Source of the DNA: Candidatus Moraniibacteriota bacterium
GTDB lineage: Bacteria; Patescibacteriota; Minisyncoccia; JAHIHE01; JAGLIN01
Direction: 5' to 3'
NCBI GenBank assembly: GCA_030641185.1
Contig: DAOWHY010000004.1
Span: forward strand, 1 to 12,876
Length of the DNA stretch: 12,876 nucleotides
Of the stretch, positions 1 through 6,318 are shown piece after piece. Numbering within the stretch: position 1 is the stretch's first letter; each line of letters begins with the position of its first letter. The translations under genes were made by a program, and so were the position numbers. The notes beneath the pieces are model-generated. The model had not been told where the DNA came from. It searched no databases and was given only the letters and a program-made list of their open reading frames with translations.

Positions 1-223
1 AAGTGAAAAAATTTTCTTTAAGTCTGAAATGATAATGCCCGCCGCGCGGGACAAATTTTTTCGTCGCGATAGAAGCGTGGATATGTTTAATCCCTTCGGA
101 ATAAAGCGGGCTATCCGTTCCCCCCGGCGCCATATCACAATAACTCCCCCGCTCATCAGAAACGACTTTGTTTAAATATAGATTTAATCCCTTTATTGGC
201 GTTGTAATTTGTTTAATGGTCAT
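1..223 (-). CDS. RmlC-like dTDP-4-dehydrorhamnose 3,5-epimerase / cupin, 3' part missing
   Basis: Only the first 74 codons are in the window; the gene runs off the left edge. The start is ATG at 221-223 on the minus strand. The reading shows DERG near residue 28 and a VPRGGHYH segment near residue 60. These match in order and spacing the DERG and VLRGLHYQ segments of RmlC, where the histidine of the second segment is the catalytic base; this match is from family knowledge. The gene lies 46 bp downstream of rmlB on the same strand, and RmlC acts after RmlB in making dTDP-L-rhamnose, which supports the call. It could instead be a related cupin sugar isomerase, such as a 3,4-ketoisomerase of the WxcM/FdtA type, because the second His (HYH) differs from the usual HYQ. 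No clear Shine-Dalgarno is seen. Confidence 0.6.
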   Translation of the reverse strand, partial: MTIKQITTPIKGLNLYLNKVVSDERGSYCDMAPGGTDSPLYSEGIKHIHASIATKKFVPRGGHYHFRLKENFFT

Positions 224-238
224 AAACTTAAATTTATT

Positions 239-266
239 GTAGAGACGGGTCGCGACCCGTCCCTAC
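239..266. repeat. 28-bp near-perfect palindrome between rmlB and the rmlC-like gene
   Basis: The two 14-base arms (GTAGAGACGGGTCG and CGACCCGTCCCTAC) are inverted copies with one mismatch and no loop. The element is GC-rich against AT-rich flanks and sits in the 46-bp gap. It has no T-run, so it is not a typical intrinsic terminator. It looks like a dispersed palindromic intergenic repeat; copy number cannot be judged from one window. Confidence 0.7.
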
Positions 267-269
267 ACC

Positions 270-1481
270 CTAAATATAATTCGTAAATTCTTCATCCTTT
301 TCTTTTATCCCTTCAATCCAATCAATATTATGCTGGTACCATTCAATTGTTTTTGGCATTGCTTCTTCGAAAGTATGCGACGGGACCCAGCCAAGTTCGT
401 TACCGACTTTTCCAGCGCTGATTGAATAACGGCGATCATTGCCGGGACGATCGGGAACATAATTTATTAACGCTGTTGATTTACCTAATAAGTTTAAAAT
501 TAATTTGGCTATTTCAATGGTCGGCTTCTCGCTGTCAGCGGCAATATTATAAACTTCGCCGAATTTTCCCTTGTGTAAAATAACATCAATCGCTTCACAA
601 TGATCACGGACATAGATCCAATCGCGAACATGGCGGCCATCGCCATGAACCGGCAAAGATTTATTGCCAAGCGCGCGAAAAATAAAATGGGGAATTAATT
701 TTTCCGGATGCTGATAAGGTCCGTAATTATTGGAACAATGCGTGACAATCACGGGAACTTTGTAAGTTTCATAATAAGCGCGGCACATTAAATCTCCACC
801 CGCCTTCGCCGCCGCGTAAGGAACGTTAGGTAAAAATGGCGAGTCCTCAACAAATTGCCTATCTTCATCTAATTGAACCGTGCCATAAACTTCGTCAGTT
901 GAAATCTGGACAAAACGGGGAATTTTGTAGTTTTTGACTATTTCTAAAAGCGTGTGCGTGCCGACGACATTGGAATGAATAAAATCCGCCGCCTTGCCAT
1001 GCACGGAACGCCCGACTGCTGTTTCCGCGGCAAAATTGACAACGGCGCTAATTTCTTCTTTGGCGATTTCTTCCAGTTTTTCATAATCGACAATATCGCC
1101 TTTAATAAATTTATAATTAGGATTTTTTTCCGCCGCTCTCAAATTTTCAATATTCGCCGCGTAGGTCAAAACATCATAATTGATAATTTCATAATGGGGA
1201 TATTTTTCCAGCAGATGATATATAAAATTACTGCCGATAAACCCCGCACCGCCGCAGACTAAAATTTTCTTTTTTTTCACCAATCCTTTTTGCGTAAAAA
1301 TCAACTCTATCTCGTTTCTATCAACACCCAAAATCAACGCGATTTCATCAAGCGTTATCTTTTTCTCGCCATAAAGTTTCGCCAACAAACTTATCTTCTC
1401 CGCCAGCGCGCTGGATAGGCTCTTTTTTAGCTCGTTTTCTTCTTGCGAATTGCTTTGATTTTGTAGAAAATAATCTTGCAT
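270..1481 (-). CDS. rmlB: dTDP-glucose 4,6-dehydratase with N-terminal HTH-like extension
   Basis: This enzyme converts dTDP-glucose to dTDP-4-keto-6-deoxyglucose with bound NAD+, in the cytoplasm, for rhamnose-type surface sugars. The 403-residue product is an extended short-chain dehydrogenase: NAD-binding GGAGFIG at 77-83, the catalytic STDEVYG at 194-200 (T195, D196, E197) and the YxxxK pair Y222/K226. The typical RPGNDRRY segment is at 345-352. Residues 1-70 are extra to the family, which normally begins at about residue 70; they are charged and helical and include a helix-turn-helix-like stretch (TLDEIALILGVD, 43-54). An internal GTG at residue 68 behind a weak AAGGA could give the usual length, but spacing is only 3 bases, and the open extension and upstream promoter favour ATG 1481. 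Odd: the usual AAESHVDRS is AAETAVGRS (151-159). Confidence 0.93.
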   Translation of the reverse strand: MQDYFLQNQSNSQEENELKKSLSSALAEKISLLAKLYGEKKITLDEIALILGVDRNEIELIFTQKGLVKKKKILVCGGAGFIGSNFIYHLLEKYPHYEIINYDVLTYAANIENLRAAEKNPNYKFIKGDIVDYEKLEEIAKEEISAVVNFAAETAVGRSVHGKAADFIHSNVVGTHTLLEIVKNYKIPRFVQISTDEVYGTVQLDEDRQFVEDSPFLPNVPYAAAKAGGDLMCRAYYETYKVPVIVTHCSNNYGPYQHPEKLIPHFIFRALGNKSLPVHGDGRHVRDWIYVRDHCEAIDVILHKGKFGEVYNIAADSEKPTIEIAKLILNLLGKSTALINYVPDRPGNDRRYSISAGKVGNELGWVPSHTFEEAMPKTIEWYQHNIDWIEGIKEKDEEFTNYI

Positions 1482-1489
1482 ATGTAAAT

Positions 1490-1535
1490 AGTATTAAGTA
1501 TCAAGTAGCCAGTATTAAGCTTGATACTTAATACT
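1490..1535 (-). repeat. 16-bp perfect inverted repeat in the rmlB leader
   Basis: Arms 1490-1505 (AGTATTAAGTATCAAG) and 1520-1535 are perfect inverted copies with a 14-base loop. The loop contains another AGTATTAAG, so a shifted hairpin (1511-1535) is also possible. It lies between the rmlB promoter and its ATG, 8 bases before the start, so it would be transcribed and could affect initiation. There is no T-run on the minus strand right after it. Confidence 0.75.
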
Positions 1536-1557
1536 TGCTACTAACTACTGTTTATTC

Positions 1558-1586
1558 AATATAGTGTCAAAGTTTAAAATTGTCAA
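1558..1586 (-). promoter_or_regulatory. sigma-70-type promoter of rmlB
   Basis: On the minus strand: -35 TTGACA (1581-1586), a 17-base spacer and -10 TATATT (1558-1563). Transcription would start near 1551, giving a leader of about 70 bases that contains the hairpin at 1490-1535. Confidence 0.7.
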
Positions 1587-1603
1587 ATGGATAAAATGAG
1601 GAT

Positions 1604-1636
1604 AAAAAAATGCCATATTTATAATATTTGGCATTT
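1604..1636 (-). terminator. intrinsic terminator after the HEPN gene
   Basis: Minus-strand stem AAATGCCA/TGGCATTT (1629-1636 with 1608-1615), 13-base loop, followed by an uninterrupted T-run (1604-1610 read on the minus strand). It lies 117 bases past the stop at 1753 and just before the rmlB promoter, so it separates the Fic-HEPN unit from rmlB. The remaining bases 1637-1752 show nothing further. Confidence 0.65.
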
Positions 1637-1752
1637 AAAGAAAAAGAATATTATCCACACGCTTTGTTTTTCATGACCGTCAATTACTTGGTTTTCTCAT
1701 TATAAACAAATGTTTAATATTATTGGAATATGGCAAGTCAATAAAAACAAAA

Positions 1753-2529
1753 TCAACGCTGTTGTCTTTCAGAAGGAAACAATTTCTCTATGTGTTTTTC
1801 TGTGTTTGGATATTTAGGAATAACATCTATCGCAGTCCATTTCGTTTCTTTAACAAAATCTATACTCCCAAGAACATAGATCAACTCTTCGCAAAATCTT
1901 ACTTTTTCATTCATTTGTATTCCAGAAATTTTTTCTCCATTTGGTGCTATCGTTCCTTCGGGAAAATTAATCATACAAGTACAAAGTCCAGAAAATTTAC
2001 CCACCACAATTTCTATATTTTTGTATTCATCAATATTTATAAAACGGTTTGTGTTAATACAAAATAAAATTGGAGGATCAAAATCATTATTTTTTGCAAA
2101 TTCATCCAAATTGTTTAGGTGTGGAAAATGTAATAACACTTGTAAAGTATAATAGAGTTCTATTGTAGAAATAACAGCACCCATAGCAAAATGTTTATTT
2201 GGATAGGTCAAACCATGAATTGTGGGGTTTCTAACTCCTTTAGTAATAAGGCAATTATCAAAAATAGCTTCTGAAATTATTTTTTTATCAAAAAGAAAAC
2301 CGAATTTTTCTTCGTCTGAAATATTTTTACCATAAATAAATTTATTTGGCGCACCTATCTTTTTGAGTGCTTGAAAAATTAAATAATCAACAAGCATTTT
2401 ACTATGTACAACAGCATCAGAGAAATGCTCTTTTTCTATATCTTGAATAACATCTCCAACTTTACCGATCAATTTTCCAAATTTTCTAAATTCTTCTCTA
2501 TTTATTTGAATATTTTGTTTACCATTCAT
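1753..2529 (-). CDS. HEPN-fold (DUF4145-like) protein with R-x4-H motif and unknown C-terminal domain
   Basis: The 258-residue product has an N-terminal helical domain (about 10-135) that looks like the HEPN superfamily: a long amphipathic helix with alternating hydrophobics, then the motif RNPTIHG with R100 and H105 (R-x4-H), then a further helix. In active HEPN RNases the R and H form the cleavage site; many DUF4145-type members have the fold without shown activity. Residues 145-258 form a separate, probably beta-rich part that I do not recognise. There is no signal peptide or membrane segment, so it is cytoplasmic. ATG at 2529 has no Shine-Dalgarno. It lies 44 bp downstream of the Fic gene on the same strand with only an AAACCGGTTT palindrome between, and a terminator follows, so the two are likely co-transcribed. 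RNase, RNA-binding or defence roles are inference. Confidence 0.6.
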   Translation of the reverse strand: MNGKQNIQINREEFRKFGKLIGKVGDVIQDIEKEHFSDAVVHSKMLVDYLIFQALKKIGAPNKFIYGKNISDEEKFGFLFDKKIISEAIFDNCLITKGVRNPTIHGLTYPNKHFAMGAVISTIELYYTLQVLLHFPHLNNLDEFAKNNDFDPPILFCINTNRFINIDEYKNIEIVVGKFSGLCTCMINFPEGTIAPNGEKISGIQMNEKVRFCEELIYVLGSIDFVKETKWTAIDVIPKYPNTEKHIEKLFPSERQQR

Positions 2530-2573
2530 AGTAGTTATTTTTTATTATTAAAACCGGTTTATAATATATATTT

Positions 2574-3635
2574 TTATAACTTCCGATATCTTGTGCTTCT
2601 TCCCATTCCCAGACGTTCAATTTTTTTAAGACGCAGAAGCTTATTAAGCGCTTGTCTGACAGTTGGCTGAGCAACTTTTGTTTTTTGAGAAATTTCAAGA
2701 GGAGTAGCGTCACTCACGCTTTGTAAACACTGCCACACTGCCAGTTGTTTTTTAGTGAGAAGCTTCTCTATATTTTCTTTTGACAATAATTCAACCGCCA
2801 TTTGTGATTGTTTTAGGAAAATAGTGAAAAAGAAATCAAGCCACGGCGTGATATCTTCGCGTTTGGTGTTAATGGTTTTTTGACTTTTGCGAAGAGCGAT
2901 ATAATAATCCGATTTATTATCTTCAATCAATTTTTCATGAGAAACATAAGGTGCGTATAGATATTCCTCTTTTAATAAAAGAAGGTTCGTCAGAACGCGG
3001 GAAAAACGGCCATTACCATCTTGAAATGGATGGATTTTTAAAAATTCCACCAGAAAATTAGCAATCACAAGCAACGGATGGAATTCTTTTTCTTTAAACG
3101 CTTTTTTGGTCCACTCAACCAACTCTTGCATTTCCTTAGGAGTAAGATATGCCAGTGTCGTGTCAAAAAGAATGCCGATTGATTTGCCCTCCCTATCTAT
3201 CAGATGCACTTTGTTTTCCTGTTTTTTATATTCACCCCGATGTCTTTTGTCTTTATCAACATACTTAAGCAACTCTTTGTGAGAATGCTTAATGGCACTT
3301 TCACTAAATTTAATGCTTTTCCAAGAGTTAAAAACATTTTGTAAAAGTTCATAATATCCCTTGACTTCCTGTCCGTCACGATCGGTAAATTTTTGAACAG
3401 CAACGCCACGCATCATTTTTTCAATATCTTCATCGGAAAGTTTAGCTCCTTCAATGCGAGTGGAAGCGCCAGTGGAAGTAACCAAAACAGATTGTTTAAG
3501 ACGGCTCAAAATTTGAGGATTTAATCGCGCTCCGGCAACCCATTGTCCCTGTAATTTATCAATTTGCGATATCTTTAACCAAATATTATTGGGAACATTT
3601 TGAAGTCGCCGATCAAAAGTTTTGTTTTTTATCAT
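2574..3635 (-). CDS. Fic-family AMP-transferase with self-inhibitory helix and C-terminal winged helix
   Basis: Fic proteins transfer AMP from ATP to hydroxyl side chains of target proteins. The 353-residue product has the complete active loop HPFQDGNGRFSR at 202-213 (consensus HxFx(D/E)GNGRxxR; catalytic H202, phosphate-binding NGR). The inhibitory motif (S/T)xxxE(G/N) is S58-TRI-E62-G63, N-terminal to the core, which is the class II arrangement in which the glutamate blocks productive ATP binding. Residues 295-353 form a winged-helix-like tail (PLEISQKTKVAQPTVRQALN), usual in this Fic subfamily and suggesting DNA binding or self-regulation. All key residues are present, so activity is likely once inhibition is relieved. 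A strong promoter lies immediately upstream. It leads a two-gene unit with the HEPN protein. The target is not known from sequence; the HEPN partner is one candidate. Confidence 0.92.
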   Translation of the reverse strand: MIKNKTFDRRLQNVPNNIWLKISQIDKLQGQWVAGARLNPQILSRLKQSVLVTSTGASTRIEGAKLSDEDIEKMMRGVAVQKFTDRDGQEVKGYYELLQNVFNSWKSIKFSESAIKHSHKELLKYVDKDKRHRGEYKKQENKVHLIDREGKSIGILFDTTLAYLTPKEMQELVEWTKKAFKEKEFHPLLVIANFLVEFLKIHPFQDGNGRFSRVLTNLLLLKEEYLYAPYVSHEKLIEDNKSDYYIALRKSQKTINTKREDITPWLDFFFTIFLKQSQMAVELLSKENIEKLLTKKQLAVWQCLQSVSDATPLEISQKTKVAQPTVRQALNKLLRLKKIERLGMGRSTRYRKL

Positions 3636-3663
3636 AAATTTATCTGATACTTTAACTATGTTT

Positions 3664-3683
3664 GATTATATCAGATTATATCA
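3664..3683. repeat. tandem 10-bp direct repeat over the Fic promoter
   Basis: The decamer GATTATATCA occurs twice head to tail (3664-3673 and 3674-3683). One copy covers the -10 box and the other lies in the spacer of the promoter below. This placement suits an operator, possibly bound by the Fic protein's own winged helix; that is inference. It could also be chance duplication of an AT-rich promoter. Confidence 0.6.
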
Positions 3684-3693
3684 ATTGAGTCAA
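3665..3693 (-). promoter_or_regulatory. strong extended -10 promoter of the fic-HEPN unit
   Basis: On the minus strand: -35 TTGACT (3688-3693), 17-base spacer, consensus -10 TATAAT (3665-3670) preceded by TGA, that is, an extended -10. The start would be near 3658, giving a leader of only about 22 bases without an evident Shine-Dalgarno before ATG 3635. Confidence 0.75.
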
Positions 3694-3730
3694 ACAAAAA
3701 CACCTCCGGACAAAAATGTCAAGGGGTGTT
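3694..3730 (-). terminator. intrinsic terminator after the pilin-like gene
   Basis: On the minus strand, AACACC (3725-3730) pairs with GGTGTT (3699-3704), with an inner GACA/TGTC hairpin, followed by a TTTTTGTTTG tract. It lies 51 bases past the stop at 3782 and ends right against the Fic promoter, so it separates the two units. A short inverted repeat AATTCT/AGAATT lies between it and the gene. Confidence 0.6.
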
Positions 3731-3781
3731 AATAAAACTTCTACTATAATTCTTGGAGAATTGCTATCCTGATTTTATTAA

Positions 3782-4210
3782 TCATCCGTTCAAAATATAA
3801 TTGATCACGGACAAAATCCCATAAGCCATGAGCGCGATGGTAAGTCCGAGAATGGCGGAAGAAAGAGCGCTTTTTGCTGACTTCATTTTCTCTTCATCGC
3901 CTATAGAAAACATATATTTAATTCCAGCAAAAACAATAAAAAACAAGGCGACCAATCCTATAAGAGAAAGGAGATATAAGGTAACAGCTATTACCGCATC
4001 CAATAAAGTGGAAATTTCACCTTCAAGAGGATTACACGGAATTCCAATGGCAGGCCCACAATTTTCCGCATAAACAGATAAGGCGTTTGCGACAAAAATT
4101 TGTACTGAGAACAAACAGAAACACGATAAAAATAGAATATTTTTTGAGAATGATTTTTTATTGTTTGTCATAATCATTGAACGTTTAATACTAAATACTG
4201 TATACAGCAT
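3782..4210 (-). CDS. small secreted two-helix membrane protein, T4SS pilin-like (VirB2/TrbC type)
   Basis: The 142-residue frame encodes a Sec signal peptide (basic NNKK then a hydrophobic run, about 16-48, with cleavage likely after VYA), a short segment with C51 and C59 that could form a disulfide, a hydrophobic helix (about 69-95), a charged loop GIKYMFSIGDEEKMKSAKSA (96-115) and a second hydrophobic helix (about 116-138). This is the layout of VirB2/TrbC-type pilins and of the small T4SS pilins common in Patescibacteria; mature subunits sit in the inner membrane or a pilus. The frame opens at 4210, 1 base after the ftsH stop. The signal peptide looks best from ATG 4171 (residue 14; ATG 4177 is also possible), which gives about 129 residues; no Shine-Dalgarno decides. 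No other T4SS gene is in the window. An intrinsic terminator follows. Confidence 0.7.
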   Translation of the reverse strand: MLYTVFSIKRSMIMTNNKKSFSKNILFLSCFCLFSVQIFVANALSVYAENCGPAIGIPCNPLEGEISTLLDAVIAVTLYLLSLIGLVALFFIVFAGIKYMFSIGDEEKMKSAKSALSSAILGLTIALMAYGILSVINYILNG

Positions 4211-4211
4211 A

Positions 4212-6089
4212 CTAATTTTCCATCAATTTTTCAAACTCCTCTTTTTCAATCGTCTCAGCTTCCATAAGTTTGTTTGCTATTTTGTCCAATTTGTCTTTAT
4301 TTTTATTTATTACTTCAATAGCCGTTTCTAAAGCGTTATTCATAAACCGTCCAACTTCATGATCAATATCAGCGGCGACCTGTTCACTATAGTTTCTCTG
4401 TTCATGTATCTCTTTCCCTAAAAACACCGTATCACTGTGCTGGCCAAAAACGATCGGACCAAGTTTTTCGCTCATTCCATATTTTGTAATTAATTCTCTC
4501 GCCAACACGCTTGCCTTGCTTAAATCACTGCTGGCTCCCGTCGTCAGGTCATTGAACACTATTTTTTCTGCCGCGTATCCGCCGAGAAGCATTGCTAAAT
4601 TATCAACAAATTCTGATTTTGAGTGCAGATGCTTGTCTTCTGCCGGCAAATTTAAAGTATATCCCGCGGCGCGCCCTCTGGAAATAATTGAAATTTTATG
4701 AATCGGATCTGTGTTAGGCAAAAGATGCCCGAGTAACGCGTGTCCGGCTTCATGATAAGCGGCAATTTTCTTCTCCTTTTTAAGAAGCAGGTTACTTTTT
4801 CTTTCCGGTCCAAGCATTACTTTTTCCACCGATTCTAATACTTCTCTATTTTCTATAATTTTTTTGTTTCTTCTCGCGGCTAAAATAGCGGCCTCATTCA
4901 GAAGATTAAAAAGATCCGCGCCGGAAAATCCCGGGGTTCTTTCCGCGACTTTCCGCAAATCCACATCTTTTGACATCGGCTTGCCTTTGGCATGCACTTT
5001 TAAAATCGCTTCCCTGTCTTTTATGTCAGGCAGATCAATCATTACTCTTCTGTCAAATCTTCCCGGACGGAGCAGGGCGGGATCCAAAACATCAGGCCTG
5101 TTCGTAGCCGCGATGACGATTACGTTTGTTTCTGTGTCAAAACCATCCATTTCAACCAAGATTTGATTTAAAGTTTGTTCCCTTTCATCGTGCCCGCCGC
5201 CCAGACCGGCGCCGCGGTGACGTCCGACCGCGTCTATTTCGTCAATAAATAAAATACTCGGCGCATTTTTCTTGGCAGTTTTAAATAAATCTCTCACGCG
5301 GGAAGCGCCCACACCGACAAACATCTCAACAAATTCTGAACCAGAAATATTAAAAAACGGCACATTGGCTTCTCCGGCCACTGCCTTGGCCAATAATGTT
5401 TTTCCTGTTCCGGGAGGTCCGAGCAGAATAACTCCGCGAGGAATTCGCGCGCCAAGCTCCAAGAATTTTTTAGGACTTTTCAAAAACTCAACGATTTCCT
5501 GAAGCTCTTCTTTTGCTTCTATAACGCCAGCAACATCTTTGAACGTTGTCCTTTTTTTCTTCTCCCCGGGTTTTAAAAATCTGGCGGTGGATCTGCCGAA
5601 TGTCATCGCCTGAATATTCGACTTTTGCGCCTGTCCCATCATCATCCATAAAAGAAAACCTATTAGTAAAAGTGGCAATAAGATCGGCAATAACGCGCGC
5701 GCCCAAATTTCAGCGCTAGATTCGCCTTTAATAGAAATATTTGCCTTGCTAATTTTTTCCTGCTCAACGCCATAATCTTCCCTTAGCAGTTTTTCCAGCG
5801 AAGAGCTAATATCTTTTCTGGATATTTCTTTAACGCCATCTGCCAGCTCAATTTCTATAGTATTATCTTTTTGTTTTACAATTATTTGTTTAACTCTTTC
5901 TTCGCTAATCCTGCCTGCCAGCTCACTTAATGTTATTTCTTTTGGTTTCTCTTCAGAAACGTCAAAAAGCGCAAAAACAGACGCGGTAAAAACAAAAAGT
6001 AAAACAATCATTAATAAATTTTTCACAAGATCTTTTTTGCCTGGTTTTTCGGAAGTTTCTTTCTTTTTTTTATTATTCTTGTTTTTCAT
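4212..6089 (-). CDS. ftsH: ATP-dependent zinc metalloprotease FtsH
   Basis: FtsH is a hexameric membrane AAA+ protease that extracts and degrades membrane and regulatory proteins. In the 625-residue product: a lysine-rich N-terminus, membrane segment 1 (about 23-42), a periplasmic domain (about 45-130), membrane segment 2 (about 132-151), Walker A GPPGTGKT 224-231, pore loop FVGVG 257-261, Walker B ILFIDEID 279-286, second region of homology ATNRPDVLDPALLRPGRFDR 328-347, zinc site HEAGH 446-450 and a third zinc ligand, probably D522 in TTGASSD. Length and domain order are normal and all catalytic residues are present. The membrane region is followed by the usual KPGEKK and TTFKDVAG junction. 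It starts at ATG 6089 without a Shine-Dalgarno. The pilin-like gene follows within 1-40 bases and is probably co-transcribed. Confidence 0.98.
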   Translation of the reverse strand: MKNKNNKKKKETSEKPGKKDLVKNLLMIVLLFVFTASVFALFDVSEEKPKEITLSELAGRISEERVKQIIVKQKDNTIEIELADGVKEISRKDISSSLEKLLREDYGVEQEKISKANISIKGESSAEIWARALLPILLPLLLIGFLLWMMMGQAQKSNIQAMTFGRSTARFLKPGEKKKRTTFKDVAGVIEAKEELQEIVEFLKSPKKFLELGARIPRGVILLGPPGTGKTLLAKAVAGEANVPFFNISGSEFVEMFVGVGASRVRDLFKTAKKNAPSILFIDEIDAVGRHRGAGLGGGHDEREQTLNQILVEMDGFDTETNVIVIAATNRPDVLDPALLRPGRFDRRVMIDLPDIKDREAILKVHAKGKPMSKDVDLRKVAERTPGFSGADLFNLLNEAAILAARRNKKIIENREVLESVEKVMLGPERKSNLLLKKEKKIAAYHEAGHALLGHLLPNTDPIHKISIISRGRAAGYTLNLPAEDKHLHSKSEFVDNLAMLLGGYAAEKIVFNDLTTGASSDLSKASVLARELITKYGMSEKLGPIVFGQHSDTVFLGKEIHEQRNYSEQVAADIDHEVGRFMNNALETAIEVINKNKDKLDKIANKLMEAETIEKEEFEKLMEN

Positions 6090-6114
6090 AGATAAATATT
6101 GTTTTAAATTAATT

Positions 6115-6120
6115 ATTATA
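6115..6120 (-). promoter_or_regulatory. possible -10 box of ftsH
   Basis: A consensus TATAAT lies 25 bases before the ftsH ATG on the minus strand. No convincing -35 is found 16-18 bases upstream, so support is weak. Confidence 0.35.
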
Positions 6121-6156
6121 TAGGATGCATTTGAAGTAGATTATAAATGTAATTGA

Positions 6157-6189
6157 GGGTTCCATAGTCCCATTAGGGCTGTGGAACCC
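6157..6189 (+). other. 14-bp hairpin, wobbles point to plus-strand RNA
   Basis: Bases 6157-6170 pair with 6176-6189 (outer arm GGGTTCCA/TGGAACCC) around a 5-base loop. Two of the 14 pairs (6165/6181 and 6168/6178) are T opposite G: U-G wobbles in plus-strand RNA but A-C mismatches in minus-strand RNA. That suggests a plus-strand transcript, although both flanking genes are on the minus strand. In the same gap, CATAGTC (6163-6169) is complementary to GACTATG (6231-6237), so an alternative fold exists. I recognise no known RNA family here. Confidence 0.5.
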
Positions 6190-6269
6190 AGAATGCAAAT
6201 CTTGCAAATGCGATGCCCCAGCTCTGCGAAGACTATGACACCGTCGACATATATTATAAATTTTATATC

Positions 6270-6318
6270 ACTCCTATACCTCATAATATAATACAGAATT
6301 TCAGTTTTGTATAGGGGT
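6270..6318 (+). other. 10-bp inverted repeat in the ftsH upstream gap
   Basis: ACTCCTATAC (6270-6279) pairs with GTATAGGGGT (6309-6318), with one U-G pair possible only in plus-strand RNA and a 29-base AT-rich loop. It abuts the interleaved repeats that start at 6318. The rest of 6190-6269 holds only a short TGCAA/TTGCA hairpin and no gene I can support. Confidence 0.4.

Noticed and set aside
954..1262. Plus-strand open frame of 102 codons inside rmlB
   Set aside because: It is antisense to a well-supported enzyme, has low-complexity Ile/Phe-rich text and no initiation signals.
1302..1304. T-box or known riboswitch-like control of rmlB via an internal start
   Set aside because: Only a weak AAGGA with 3-base spacing is seen before an internal GTG near residue 68; no aptamer motif is present.
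1490..1535. CRISPR-like repeats
   Set aside because: There are only overlapping inverted copies of one unit, without regular spacers or cas genes.
4864..5502. Plus-strand open frames opposite ftsH
   Set aside because: They lie over the AAA+ core of ftsH, share no recognisable motif and reflect codon composition of the true gene.
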